Below, piece after piece: positions 45,316 through 55,789 of a stretch of 64,000 nt of DNA. How positions within the stretch are numbered: the stretch's first letter is position 1; every line of letters begins with the position of its first letter. The notes beneath the pieces are model-generated. The model made no database searches. It was not told the origin of the DNA and was given only the letters and a program-made list of their open reading frames with translations. The position numbers and the translations under genes are program-made. The stretch comes from Hofstenia miamia (taxonomy: Eukaryota; Xenacoelomorpha; Acoela). The stretch lies in NCBI GenBank assembly GCA_004352715.1, contig SCFE01000013.1, positions 1,833,388-1,897,387 on the forward strand, in the 5' to 3' direction.

Positions 45316-46542
45316 GCAGGAAGAAGTGGTAACAACCTGCAAAGAGGAGCAAGACACAGAGATAATACAATTTCAATTAAAGGAGGACATAAAAAGTCTA
45401 CCGAATAATTGGAAAATGTGTCAAATAGAAACAGAGAAACACATAACTGCTGAAGTCATGATCTACAACCAAAAAGGGATCAATACGAAAAAGTTATCGA
45501 TTCCATCAAGCTTGTGTGTACTAAAGGAAGGGATAGGAACCATACCAATGTTAAATACAAAAAATCACGTGGTTAATATAAAAAAGGATACCTTAAAACT
45601 AAAAGGGAAGAGAGTGAAGACTGAAAAAACGATGATAAACAAAGCAATCAATATAATAGAAGAAGAAGAAATGGAATATCAAATACCGGAAATAAAAGAG
45701 GGAGAATATCGGCACCTGAGGGAAGAGGAAAGAAGAAAACTGATAGAGATATTGAAAAAACACGCAAAAATATTTAACTACAGTGAGATAAGCATGGGCA
45801 AGGCAGTGGGAGAGACGCACAAAATAATAACAATGACAGAGGAGCCGATAAGACTGCCATGCAGGAGAGTCCCTGAACATCTGAAAGAACACTATAACAC
45901 CATCTTGAATGAATTGATAGATAACAAAATAATAAGGCCGAGCAAGAGTCCATATGCTGCGCCAACTGTCTTTGTAAACCAAGGCAATAAATATAGACTC
46001 TGTATAGATTTCCAGAAACTCAATGATATTACTAAGAAAGATGCCTATCCACTCCGGAGGATAGAGGACATCATATATGAAGCTAGTAAGAATAAATATT
46101 ACACCTGTATAGATTTGTGTAAAGCATACTGGCAGGTGCCAATGGAGCCTACAGACATTGAGAAAACAGCATTTATAACGCCATATGGACTATTTGAATG
46201 GATGTATATGGCTTTTGGATTATGTAACGCCCCAGCTATGTTTCAAAGATACGTCATGAAAGTTCTGAAACAGAATAATAAGAAAATCGAAAAAGGCATA
46301 GTGTGCATATAGATGATATATTAATAGCAAATGATACAATTGAAGAACACCTTGATAAACTGGACAGAACGTTGAAAATCTTGTATAATTCAGGGTTATG
46401 TGTTAATGGAAAGAAATGTGAAATTCTAAAAGAACAAGTAGTATTCCTGGGGAGACAAATTCAAAAAGGCGAGATAAGAATGAAAAATAATGCGAAAGAA
46501 ATGATACAAAATATTAGCAGTCTGAAGACAAAAAAGGATTGA
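45125..46542 (+). pseudogene. Element 1 reverse transcriptase
   Basis: The frame runs open for 395 codons to 46312. Motifs in order: YAAPTVFVNQGNKYRLCIDF, LRRIEDIIY, YYTCIDLCKAYWQVPM (motif A with catalytic Asp), EKTAFITPYGLFEWMYMAFG and LCNAPAMFQRYV. A one-base change at about 46300 moves the catalytic box to the next frame, where it reads VHIDDILIAN: both Asps are kept, but the usual Tyr is His. The connection (GLCVNGKKCEIL, VVFLGRQI) runs to 46542. Typical Ty3/Gypsy order and size. Confidence 0.9.
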
Positions 46543-46551
46543 CAGCGAATT

Positions 46552-47171
46552 ATGGGTTTCATTAATTACTATGGTTCATTCATATCCAATGTGGCTCATA
46601 AAACCAGTAAAATGACAGAATTACTTAAAAAGAATAAAACCTTTGAGTGGACATGGAGAGAACAAGAACAAATAGAAAACATAAAAGATGAGTTAAGTAG
46701 GATGCCATCATTGAATACACCAGATTATGACAAAGAATTTATCCTCAATTGTGATGCAAGTAATGTCGCAATAGGAGCATGTCTAGGTCAAATAAAGGAT
46801 GGCAAAAGGTGCCTATACAGTTTTTTAGTCGTAAATTGAAGCAAAGTGAAGATAACTATGGCTCAACGAAATTGGAAATGTTGGCGTTAGTTGAAAGTAT
46901 AAAGAAATTTCTGTACCTTTTTAACAGGTCAAACATTTAGGGTAAGAACAAATAATAGTGGACTAGCATGGCTCAAAAAGTTTTCGGGGGACAATCCTCA
47001 ATTGTACCAAGATGGATAGAATACTTGAATGAGTTTAGATTCAACATAGAGCATCAGAAAGGAACGTTGCATAAAAATGCAGATTTTTGGACAGCATTGC
47101 CAGAATACCAGAGAGATTTGGAAAAAGTGGATGGTGAAAAGAAACAATTTCAATTTATGTCGCATAATTAG
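46552..47171 (+). pseudogene. Element 1 RNase H
   Basis: GFINYYGSFISNVA is the RT-RNase H tether. ILNCDASNVAIGACLGQ (about 46742) has the first catalytic Asp ('DAS...GA.L.Q'). The middle shifts frame near 46840. The end has RFNIEHQKGTLHKNADF, the 'I.HI.G..N..AD' block with the last Asp. It leads into the integrase. Confidence 0.85.
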
Positions 47172-47195
47172 TATGCCGAGTTACCCAATATTAAT

Positions 47196-47993
47196 ATGGA
47201 TAAGAAGGGAAATACAATTATGCCAAAAACAATTAAGGAAGAAACAACTGAAAAAGATATAAATGAAAAACAGAAAACTGATATGATTCTCAGAGATATA
47301 AGAGAAAAAATGCATGATGACAATTGGATGCTAGGAAAGGAAGCCAAGAGCTATTTTCAAAGATACAAATGGAAATTAAATAGAAATGGACTTTTGTATA
47401 TAGAGGGAAAGACGTTGAGAATAGCGATTCCTGAATATTACAAAAGAGAATTAGTTAGAAAGGTGCATGAAAACGGGCACTTGGGGATAATACAGACAGA
47501 AAATACCTTTAACGCTCAGTTTATAATGACAAGTATTAGAAAAACAGTCGAAGACGTCATTAACAAATGTAATACATGTCTTATAAACAATAAGAGTCAT
47601 TTTCCAGTACAAACTGCACCACTTGAAAAAATAATTGCGACAGCACCCAACGAAATTGTGCATGTAGATCTAGAGAAATTATCTCAGGATGATGAGGGGT
47701 ATCAGTATATATTGGTCTTAGTTGACAATTTCACGAAATATGCTTGTATGATACCACTAGACTCAACAACAGCAAAAATAGTAGCAGACAAGATTATGAA
47801 AGAATGGATTTTAAAGTTTGGACCGATGCAAACAATAATATCAGATAGAGGTGTACAGTTTGAAAGTAAACTGTTTGAAGAAATGATGAAACTGATGGAA
47901 ATATTAACCAAAAAAACAACAGCATATCACCCACAGGCAAATGGAGCGATGGAAAGATTAAATAAAACTATGATTAAATATAACTATGATTAA
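47196..47993 (+). CDS. Element 1 integrase (zinc-binding and catalytic core)
   Basis: A 265-codon open frame. The zinc domain has H-x3-H (HENGHLG) and C-x2-C (KCNTCLINN), both complete. The core has VHVDLEKL (first Asp), TIISDRGVQFES (second Asp) and AYHPQANGAMERLNKT (Glu), with 35 residues between the last two acids (DD35E). A stop near 47991 separates it from the C-terminal domain at 48080. All catalytic residues are present, unlike both copies in element 2. Confidence 0.92.
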   Translation: MDKKGNTIMPKTIKEETTEKDINEKQKTDMILRDIREKMHDDNWMLGKEAKSYFQRYKWKLNRNGLLYIEGKTLRIAIPEYYKRELVRKVHENGHLGIIQTENTFNAQFIMTSIRKTVEDVINKCNTCLINNKSHFPVQTAPLEKIIATAPNEIVHVDLEKLSQDDEGYQYILVLVDNFTKYACMIPLDSTTAKIVADKIMKEWILKFGPMQTIISDRGVQFESKLFEEMMKLMEILTKKTTAYHPQANGAMERLNKTMIKYNYD

Positions 47994-48079
47994 ATTGATA
48001 CGAGTATTAACTTCAAGAATCGGAGAGAGACTGGAGAGATAGTAGAAAATAGTAGAATATTTCTACACTCAATACTTCA

Positions 48080-48469
48080 GTGCACTCAACAATGGGGATG
48101 ACTCCATATAAGATGTTTGGCAGAGAGGCGGCAACACTGATATCAATGCAATACCATACATGCTCCGAAAAACCAGACAATGATTATATAAGGAAAATTA
48201 AAGATCAGATAACTGGAATTCATGAGGCAATGTGTCACAAAACAAAGAAGTCTGCGATAAGACAAGAAAGAAATTTCAACAAGAAGATATACAGTGAACC
48301 ACACAGGGTAGGGGATAAGGTTTACACGTACACTCTAATGAGAACACAGGATGTGAATCAAGTGAAAAACTTAAAACACAATGGTCAGGGCCATTCACAA
48401 TTATGCAAACACTACCCAATAATAACTGTAAACTTAATGACGGGAGAATATTACACTTTCAAAATTTAA
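48080..48469 (+). pseudogene. Element 1 integrase C-terminal region
   Basis: TPYKMFGREAATLISMQY corresponds to the 'TP....FGR.P..P' block after the core. YSEPHRVGDKVYTYTLMRTQ matches '..Y.VGD.VY'. The GPF/Y part is degenerate. Element 2 has the same block at 55371-55721. Confidence 0.8.
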
Positions 48470-48858
48470 AACGAGCAATGGTAAACATAGAGCAAGTGAC
48501 GCTTGATAAAAATGCAGAATTTAAAATTATACAGGTTGATGATGGCACATATGCTGAGATGGACGAGTTGGATAGTGTACACGAAGAAGAATTCCAATAT
48601 GAATATAGACCCGAAAAAGGGGAACTGGAAGTTGAAAGGAGAATAATGCCCCAGAGGGCAGCAAAAAATAAAATGAAATACGACCCTGAAATATGGGATA
48701 TTAATTTAGTAACTGAATTTAGGAAATATGAAATGAACGATACAATGATCACAGATGAAAGCAAGGAGAGTTCTACCAGCAAAACTAGGTCTCCGCAATC
48801 TGATTGCCAATTAAAGGGCATGAGGATGGAGAATTTGCCTCCTAGTAACACAAGATGA
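48403..48858 (+). pseudogene. Element 1 post-integrase acidic segment
   Basis: 151 open codons overlap the previous frame. FKIIQVDDGTYAEMDELDSV and RRIMPQRAAKNKMKYDPEIW show no family motif. The start (LKRAMVNIEQVTLDKNAEF) has a clear counterpart after the integrase of element 2, so it is a conserved part of these elements and probably the bridge to the 3' ORF. Confidence 0.6.
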
Positions 48859-49165
48859 TGAGTAAGAAGAAGAGATTACTGATTAAAGGGTATGATGACG
48901 GAGCATATGACACAGACGAACAAAAGAAGAAGAATAAGAAGAAGGTCTCCTCAATCCGATTACTGAATAAAGGGTATGAGGATGGAGATAACAAAGGAAA
49001 AATCACCCTCTACCAAATGTCAAATAAAGGGCAGGCGGGTAAATGAGGGCCATCAACAGGATACCAATCGCCAATTAAAGGGCGTGAGGTTGGAAACACC
49101 AAATTATGCACTCCCCTTTGACATCCAGTAGTACTCGATGCCAATTAAAGGGCAGAGAGGAAACC
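48786..49165 (+). repeat. Degenerate ~50-80-bp repeats centred on 'aattaaagggc'
   Basis: Cores at 48809, 48891, 48965, 49021, 49071 and 49141 (a weaker one near 49443) share '(cc)aattaaagggcrtgagg', preceded by 'caatc.gat'. In the reading frames this gives a repeated 'L.KGy.DG' peptide. The purine-rich core resembles a polypurine tract. Confidence 0.65.
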
Positions 49166-49551
49166 CCATCAATAACCATGGAGAGTTGGGAAATGCAGCC
49201 AATAAGTGATGACTCCGACATGGATACATCAGAGATACCATTAACGAGTTCACTCCCTACGACAATGAGCTCAGGGATATTCTCATACCAACAAACCTCT
49301 ACTACAACAAAATCGTCACAATCGCAAGAGAGGGAAAGTTGTATGACCAAAGTAGGGAAAGAAAGAATTCACCCCTATTTTATAGCCAATCGAAAGATGA
49401 GATATAATTCATACAACAATTTATCACTGGAGATGAAAAGATTAATAAAGGGCAGTACATCTACAAAAGAAAATGAAGGCTATGCAATCCAGATAGTGAT
49501 GACTTAAAGAATCGTCCTACATGCAATACGATAATAGCATACACAGCAGAA

Positions 49552-50004
49552 ATGAAAGAGCAATTCAACAGACCATATTTTAAGAGTACAGTACACATTA
49601 TGTTTGATGAACAATTCACTTTAAAAGACGTGCAGAAATTAATGAAGAACAGAGAAAGAATTATAGCAGAATGCAAACAGGTGAACTTGGATAAAAAGCA
49701 TTTAATGGTAGTATACTTTGTGAAAGATAGCAAAGTGACATCAAAGAAGCTCCAGTCCAACATAGAAGAGACGCTAAAAGTAGCCAAGAAATATAAGACG
49801 AGAGTAATAATTGTTGTCACGCAAAAAGAAGAGGAACTTCCGAAATTCATAAAAGAAATGGAAATAAAATTAGACAACCTTTTTATGTTGAACAGTGGAA
49901 CACTTAAAATATCTGAGCTCATAAGGATGGATCTACAAATCAATGAAATGGCTCTGGTGGAAAGACTTATGTTAGAACCAAAGATCGTGATTGATATGTA
50001 CTAG
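49552..50004 (+). CDS. Element 1 3' ORF, segment 1 (unknown domain)
   Basis: 150 open codons with no family match. A pattern of strands and helices is suggested: HLMVVYFVKDSK (strand), KKLQSNIEETLKVAKKYKT (helix) and RVIIVVTQKEEELP (strand), a Rossmann-like alternation. There are no Cys pairs, no signal peptide and no transmembrane segment, so it is not an obvious envelope protein. It follows the repeat array and is the first long frame of the extra region. Confidence 0.5.
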   Translation: MKEQFNRPYFKSTVHIMFDEQFTLKDVQKLMKNRERIIAECKQVNLDKKHLMVVYFVKDSKVTSKKLQSNIEETLKVAKKYKTRVIIVVTQKEEELPKFIKEMEIKLDNLFMLNSGTLKISELIRMDLQINEMALVERLMLEPKIVIDMY

Positions 50005-50198
50005 CAGACAAGGACGATGGAGTTGCTAGGAATAGAAGAAACTGGAAACATATTTCTAAAATGTAGCTTAAATCAAATGCCTGAACATTTAGAGAAAATA
50101 GCAAAGGTATGGTCAAAAATTAAAGCGATGCTAAACCAACCCATGACATAAAATCACCAACGAAGAAATACAAAAAAAGCAAAGAGAAGCTGTGTTGT

Positions 50199-51047
50199 AT
50201 GAAGTTAAAAGAGCATACGAAATGGAGGCTAAACAAAATTTTAAAATGCACAGTGGTCAAGGAAATTAACGCACTAGAAATCAGAGCAAGAACAATGATA
50301 TGGATACTAGCGATTGTATTAACAAGTAAAGAGAAACTAGTACTGCCCATGATGAAGAAAGAGCGAAGACAAATAGCCAGACAAAAGAAATATGAAATAG
50401 CCGTTGCACCCATTCCCACAAATATTAAACAATGGCTGCTGCAAAACGTGGAAGTATTACCTCTATCCTCCACGAAAAAAGTACAACAGAGGTTTGAAAA
50501 ACACTTCACATGATTATTAACACAACAACATATGTTGGGAAGACTGAGTGTAATAGAGCTCGCAAATAAAACAGGCATTTGTCTGAGTGAAATTGATATA
50601 CTGACAGATGAAACCAAGAAGTATATGTGGGGTGCAACTTCTAACACAAAATTACGAGCACTCAAGTTTCAACCATGGCTGACAACAGGGAACATAATGA
50701 GAAGAGAACATGCAGAGACTCTACAAACAATCAAATTGGTGAAAGAAAAGAGAGTACATGAGGTAATTACACGAGAAATAAGAAAATATTTAAAGGATTA
50801 TCCTCAATGTGCGTACACCAAAATCATAAAGTGATCAGAGACAATGCAAAAAGAAGGAAAAAATTGTCCCATTGAAATGGTTTGCAAAAGCAAAGAAGAG
50901 ATGGAGAGTGAAGAAAGGTTATTGCAATCCACAAATATCGCGTTAACTCCCAACACTCAAAGAGTAATCAATAAGGTTAACTTAGAAAAGTGGGGCGAAC
51001 AAGAACCCAGCAAGCTGTCGTGGGTAGATACGAGAGACTACTGGTAG
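50199..51047 (+). pseudogene. Element 1 3' ORF, segment 2 (unknown)
   Basis: Three blocks in the same frame (50199-50513, 50532-50834, 50844-51047) are separated by single stops. They are Lys/Arg-rich with helix-forming stretches such as KKERRQIARQKKYEI and LLQNVEVLPLSSTKKVQQRF. No domain is recognised. The single frame over 850 bases shows that it was one protein. The frame change to segment 3 lies at about 51000. Confidence 0.45.
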
Positions 51048-52081
51048 AAATTACGGTCCGAAGAGAACAGACAAACAACATAGTGCAGAGGATATTTGGT
51101 GAGGTCTATGAACGCGAGACAAAATCGTTAATTAAACTATTGTGCACAGAGGCATTTACAAGACAGGAAATTGATGAAATGTTGCAGCCTCAAAACCAAA
51201 TAGTGGTAGACATTGAATGTATCACCTCAAAAATGGTAATAAAACCTGAAATGGCGCAAAGTTTGATGAAAAATGGATTAACAGACACCTTTTGGGAGAA
51301 CATTAAGAAATCCAAGAACAATTACCCAGCTACATTTGGGATGGTGATGACTGCAGATATGCATGGGACATATAAAGCTATAGAAGAAAAAACGATGACA
51401 ATGATTTTGAAATGTACGCTGCCGCCAACAATCTTCATACCAATGTTATTACCAACATGGAGATTAAAGGATAAAAAGGCAGCCAAAGCAATGTGGCATG
51501 AAGAAAATACATATGTCAACAATCGTCAAGCAGCAGAGAAAATTGTTAATGATGAGCGGTATAGAAAATCAAAAGAGATTCTATTGAAAAACGATAACAA
51601 GGAGAGGATTTTTATAGAAGGACAAGTAACACCATATGATCTGTACAATTAAGGAGAACCAATATACACGCAAATTCAGAAAGTCCGCAATGAAATTGAA
51701 AAGTGATCTACACAAACAGTAATACTGTTTTCAGGAATCAATGACATTGTGTGGGGAGAACTTTGGAGCTCACAATATTAGTATTACAATGTAATGCGAA
51801 GAGTAGAGATTATTACTATGGTGAGACTAGGAAAAAACGAACTGGAAAACATCAGTGAAGAGGAAGTGATAGAAAACATAAGTGCTTTCTACGATGAAGC
51901 ATCGATATCGAAGTCGTTAAGATCAACATACGAATTCTTTTATCCAAACACAACAATTCATCCCGATCTAGCACATATGAGTAGAATCAACGCAATCATG
52001 ACACTAATGATAGCGATAAAAGGAATGAAACTATATCGAAAACATTATGAGATATTTAATGAGAAACTTAATGAACTGTGA
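50990..52081 (+). pseudogene. Element 1 3' ORF, segment 3: conserved domain with SGNH-like motifs
   Basis: One frame of about 363 codons has only three internal stops (51650, 51702, 51779). It aligns over its last ~190 residues with minus-strand 55210-54305 of element 2: SKEILLKNDNKERIFIE against SKEIMLKNDNRERVYIE, TPYDLY against TPYQLY, YYNVMRRVEIITM against YYNVTKRVEIITM, and the DLAH block. VILFSGINDIVW (about 51724) resembles SGNH block III (GxND), and DLAHMSRINAIM (about 51965) resembles block V (DxxH). No block I GDS serine motif was found. Its role in the element is unknown; precedents are the captured GDSL-esterase ORFs of bdelloid LTR elements. Envelope features are absent. Confidence 0.65.
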
Positions 52082-52269
52082 AGCATGTGCACGATATCAA
52101 AGTCCCTGAAGAACCCGTCATTTCTCAGACATAAAAAGATGTTAACTACTGAGAAAGATGTCGTATTGAAAATTACTAAAGAAGAGTTGTATGAAAAAAC
52201 TAGTTGGGAGATGAAAGAAGCCAGAAATGGTACATGGAGAGTGAGTGGTCATCCTTAATTAGCTATGCT

Positions 52270-52279
52270 GGAGGGGGAG
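52270..52279 (+). promoter_or_regulatory. Element 1 polypurine tract
   Basis: GGAGGGGGAG immediately before the 3' LTR, the primer for plus-strand synthesis. Confidence 0.85.
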
Positions 52280-53640
52280 TGTGACATAATCCATCAAAAC
52301 TATCATGTGTGGTCAAGAATAGAGAAAGGATGAATGAAACAAAGACTAAAAATATTTATAATGATTATAATGATTAAAATGTAAACACATGATAGGATTG
52401 ATTATTCCATTTTGTAAAACGTTTTGTGCAATTAGATTTAAATTATGCTCAACAGTATTTGACAAAATGATAGATGGTCAAACAGCGTAGTCAAATTACC
52501 GCTGATGTTGCGTAATCATTAGCAGAAATATAAAACGAGGAAAAACTGTAAACAAGAAGCAATTAACAGGTACTAGTCGAGTATTTAGTTGTTTATTACC
52601 AAGTGCTATAAATATGCTTGAAATGATATAATTATTGATGAACAAATTTATGTTGGATTTACTTTTCTCTTGTCAGGTTATTTTATATTCTAATGGAAAG
52701 CTAAACGTTTACAAGCTGGGTAATTGTATGGTGGTTCCCACATCCAGTTAAAGGTATGCTGGAGCAGCCTCCTAATAGCTATTCCACAGCAGGGAGGGCG
52801 ACAGCTGTAGTTACCTTTTGTGCTCTTAGGTTACAAATAGGTGTAGGAGTTTTTTACCATTATAGCTTTCCTACTTGTTGTTGCTTGCCTGTTATTATGA
52901 TTGCAACTATCATGTTTTACATGTTAACTTCCCTATTGATGAACTCCAGTTGTTTATTATGTTATCTTATGATCAGTGATTTAATATTACTTATATTTAG
53001 ATGGTTATTTAAATCATATCTTTATATTCTATTACCTATAGATTGTTTAATAGTCACAACAAGTTGCTCATTGTTTCTCATGGTAGACCTTTGGCCAACT
53101 CATGTCTATATTTTTCTGCAGGTGGCATTGATTGTTTACATGTATCAAGGGCTGTTATGTATTTCTATATATGTAGGGGTATTACATGTAAGGCTCAATA
53201 ATAAGCTACTCAAGCATCCTGGTTGCATTAATCCATTCCTCATACAAATTCATAATAACAAAAACAATCAATGCACTAAATTCTTAAATAGTTGCAAATC
53301 CCATCACACTGAGTTCACTATTCACGTACCAATACCTTCAGTGGTTTCTACTTCAAAAGGACAGCTTCATTTGTAGACACAGCTGATCAGTGTGTTTCTG
53401 GAAATGCATGGCAACCTTCAAGTGTTGATCCTGTCTTCCATTTTCTCTGCTTTATCTAAATAAGTTGGAGTAAGTTATGCAGTTAGAAAAGCTAATGCAT
53501 ATTAAGTTAAGTTAATAACCCGAATACTTATTGTGAAGGAGAGAATTAGGAGAATGTCAACTCTGCTAAAAGTGTTAACTAAGAAAAGTAATAGGTTTTC
53601 TCTAAATTATAGACTAATGGTGGATTGGCATGATTCTACA
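52280..53640 (+). repeat. Element 1 3' LTR
   Basis: 1361 bases. TATAAATA at 52607-52614. The same hydrophobic frame is here 206 codons long (52756-53376), because an 'aattagct' stop context of the 5' copy reads 'aataagct'. Confidence 0.93.
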
Positions 53641-53644
53641 ATAA

Positions 53645-54270
53645 ATTAGTACATGTTCAGTCACTTTATCAGTCATTTATTGATCACTAATTTGGATCTG
53701 AAATAATAATAATATATTACCTAAGTTTCAGTCATCCAACTGTTTTACAAAGTCAATTATTTAATACATGTATTAAGTGATCACTAGTAGGCAAAATGAG
53801 AGAAAAACTCCTACACCTAACCTAAGTGCACTTTCATAGTCTGGCACAAAGACCCTAGAATCAATCTTGATGATGGATCCAGACCACTACTAAACACCAC
53901 TCATTTAGCTTGACATTGTATTAAATAATCAAACTGTAATAGCAGAACAAAATAAGAATTCCAAATAAAATTATTTATCAAATTGCTTACAGGATTTAGT
54001 TTCTATTTATAGCAAATCTAGATAAGTACCTGTTGAATTCAAATTTAAACATCATCTGCCAAAATGGAGGCTAAAAATAATGGAAGTGATTTTGCCCCAT
54101 TGTTTTCCTAAAAGTATTATTATTGACTGATACTAATCTCTTATTTTTGACACAATGAATCTAAATTAATCTAATTGATCTAATACAATATTTCTAATCA
54201 TCATTTCTTCAATCTTATTCTCATCTTAGTTCGATGTTTTGCAGCTTAGATTTGTTTGGATGATGCTACA
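53645..54270 (-). repeat. Element 2 3' LTR, inner part
   Basis: On the minus strand it starts TGTAGCATCATCC at 54270. It matches 63060-63496 ('tctatttatag', 'agtacctgttga.tt', 'catctgccaa.at', 'ctaaaaata.tggaag') and continues 41225-41715 after removal of element 1. Confidence 0.7.
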
Positions 54271-54286
54271 TGCCCTCCTCAGCTTG
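54271..54286 (-). promoter_or_regulatory. Element 2 polypurine tract
   Basis: The minus strand reads GCTGAGGAGGGCA just before the LTR start TGTAGC. Confidence 0.7.
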
Positions 54287-54304
54287 CATTATCTTTAGCA
54301 CAGC

Positions 54305-55360
54305 TCATTCTCCATGTAACAACATGTTCACCTTCCAAATTATCAATTCTACTTCCTGATCTTCCCATGTGGTTTTTTTGAATTCAACTTGTTTCATCAT
54401 TTTCAAGACTGCCTCTCTTTCAGTTGTTATGGTATTTGTGTATTTTAGAAATTTCACCTCTCCAATGCTCTCTGCTATTGGCATGATTTCTCTCAGTTTG
54501 TTGATCTTTTGTGAAAATATGTCATAGTATTTCTGATATAATTGTATGCCTTTGATTCCTATCATTAGCATCATTTGCACATTGGCCCTGCTTGTGTGGG
54601 CTAGGTCTTCTCTGATCTGGTTATCTGGGTAAAAGAACATAAACACTTTTCTTAGACTGCAAGTGTTTGCCACATCCTTATAGAAGAAGCTGATGTTATC
54701 CCTTACTTCTTGTTCACTTATTTTGTTGGGATTGTTTTTGTTGATTCACATCATTGTTATGATTTCCACTCTTTTTGTTACATTGTAGTAACAGCACTTT
54801 CTTTCCCAAATGTCTGTCCATACAATGTCATTAACCCTAGAGAATAGCATTATTGCTTTTGGAGTGTGCCTTTCTATTTCTTTTCTAAGATCTTGTTGTT
54901 GTGTGTTGATGGGTTTCCCCTGTGTATACAACTGGTATGGTGTTATCATTCATTCAATGTACACCCTCTCTCTATTATCATTCTTCAGCATTATTTCTTT
55001 TGAACTCTTGTAGTTGTCACATTCTACTATAGCTTTTTGCCTTTTTTCTGTATTTACATATGACTTGTATTTGTGCAAGAAGGTTTTCATGACTCTAACC
55101 TTGCTGTCCTTTGGGGCAGTACTCTCTCTCTCTCTCATACTATCATCTCCAATGTCCACTGTGAATTCATCATCAAGTCCTTCTTTGTGTAAGCTATCTA
55201 AATCATACATATTGTATATAATTTCATTGCTGTTAATTCATCATATTTTGAATTCAGCATTCTCATCTATCTTTGTCTCTTCAATGTCTGCCATTGCTCT
55301 CTTCAAGTTTTGAAATTTAACAGTCTATTATTGTCTAGCATATATTCATTATTTGGTAGT
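54305..55360 (-). pseudogene. Element 2 3' ORF, conserved C-terminal domain
   Basis: Frames at 55210-54950, 54949-54746 and 54673-54305 together mirror segment 3 of the element 1 3' ORF, with IMLFSRVNDIVW (about 54825-54850; Gly of GxND is Arg) and EDLAHTSRANVQMM (54592-54612). The region between integrase and this domain is only about 0.3 kb, against about 2.9 kb in element 1. Segments 1 and 2 are therefore missing here, or were added in element 1. Frameshifts separate the pieces. Confidence 0.7.
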
Positions 55361-55370
55361 GTCTGTGTTA

Positions 55371-55721
55371 TCATGTGGGGCTGGACCATACTGTTTTTAA
55401 TTTCCAGACTTGGTTTGTGTCTGTGAGTTTGATCAGTGTGAATGCATATACCTTGTCTCTTACTTTGTGTGCATGACCATACATTTTTTTATTATAATTA
55501 CACTGCTGTCTCACTGCTGATTTCTTTATGCTGTGGCACATTGTTTTGTGGATTCCTGTAATCTGCTTCTTCAGTTGTTTTACATATTCATTGTCCAATT
55601 TTCCACTGTAGTTGGTGTATTGCATTGATAGCAGGGTTGCTGTTTCTCTTCCAAACATTGCCTTGAATGGTGAGACTCCTGTCATTGCATGTACTGATGT
55701 ATTGTAATAGTATTTAATCAT
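55371..55721 (-). pseudogene. Element 2 integrase C-terminal region
   Basis: VSPFKAMFGRETATLLSMQY, then AVRQQCNYNKKMYGHAHKVR and DKVYAFTLI. Same layout as element 1 at 48080-48469. Confidence 0.75.
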
Positions 55722-55789
55722 CTCAATGACTTCTCTCCATCTGTTTCCCCCTATCCTTGATGTTGCCCCCTAATTAACTTGATTAGTAT

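Larger units (their letters stand above)
41716..53640 (+). mobile_element. Element 1: Ty3/Gypsy LTR retrotransposon with an extra 3' ORF
   Basis: The 11.9 kb element has LTRs TGTGACATAATCC...GATTCTACA at 41716-43050 and 52280-53640, and a 4 bp duplication ATAA on both sides (41712-41715 and 53641-53644). The PBS is complementary to tRNA-Arg, and the polypurine tract precedes the 3' LTR. Order: gag, zinc knuckle, protease, RT, RNase H, integrase, a repeat-rich spacer and about 2.7 kb of additional coding sequence. By eye the LTRs differ by roughly 3-4% including small indels, yet the coding part has more than ten stops or frameshifts. The flanks join to match the uninterrupted LTR at 62045-62080. 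Confidence 0.95.

Noticed and set aside
51181-51300. DEDD-exonuclease-like start (IVVDIECIT) in the Gypsy 3' ORF
   Set aside because: The later ExoII/ExoIII acidic motifs are not visible, and the match is four residues.
43322-51522. Many minus-strand hydrophobic open frames opposite element 1
   Set aside because: They are antisense shadows of A-rich pol and 3' ORF codons.
49552-52081. Interpretation of the 3' ORF as a retroviral-type env
   Set aside because: No signal peptide, furin site, fusion peptide, Cys pattern or C-terminal membrane anchor is visible in any segment.
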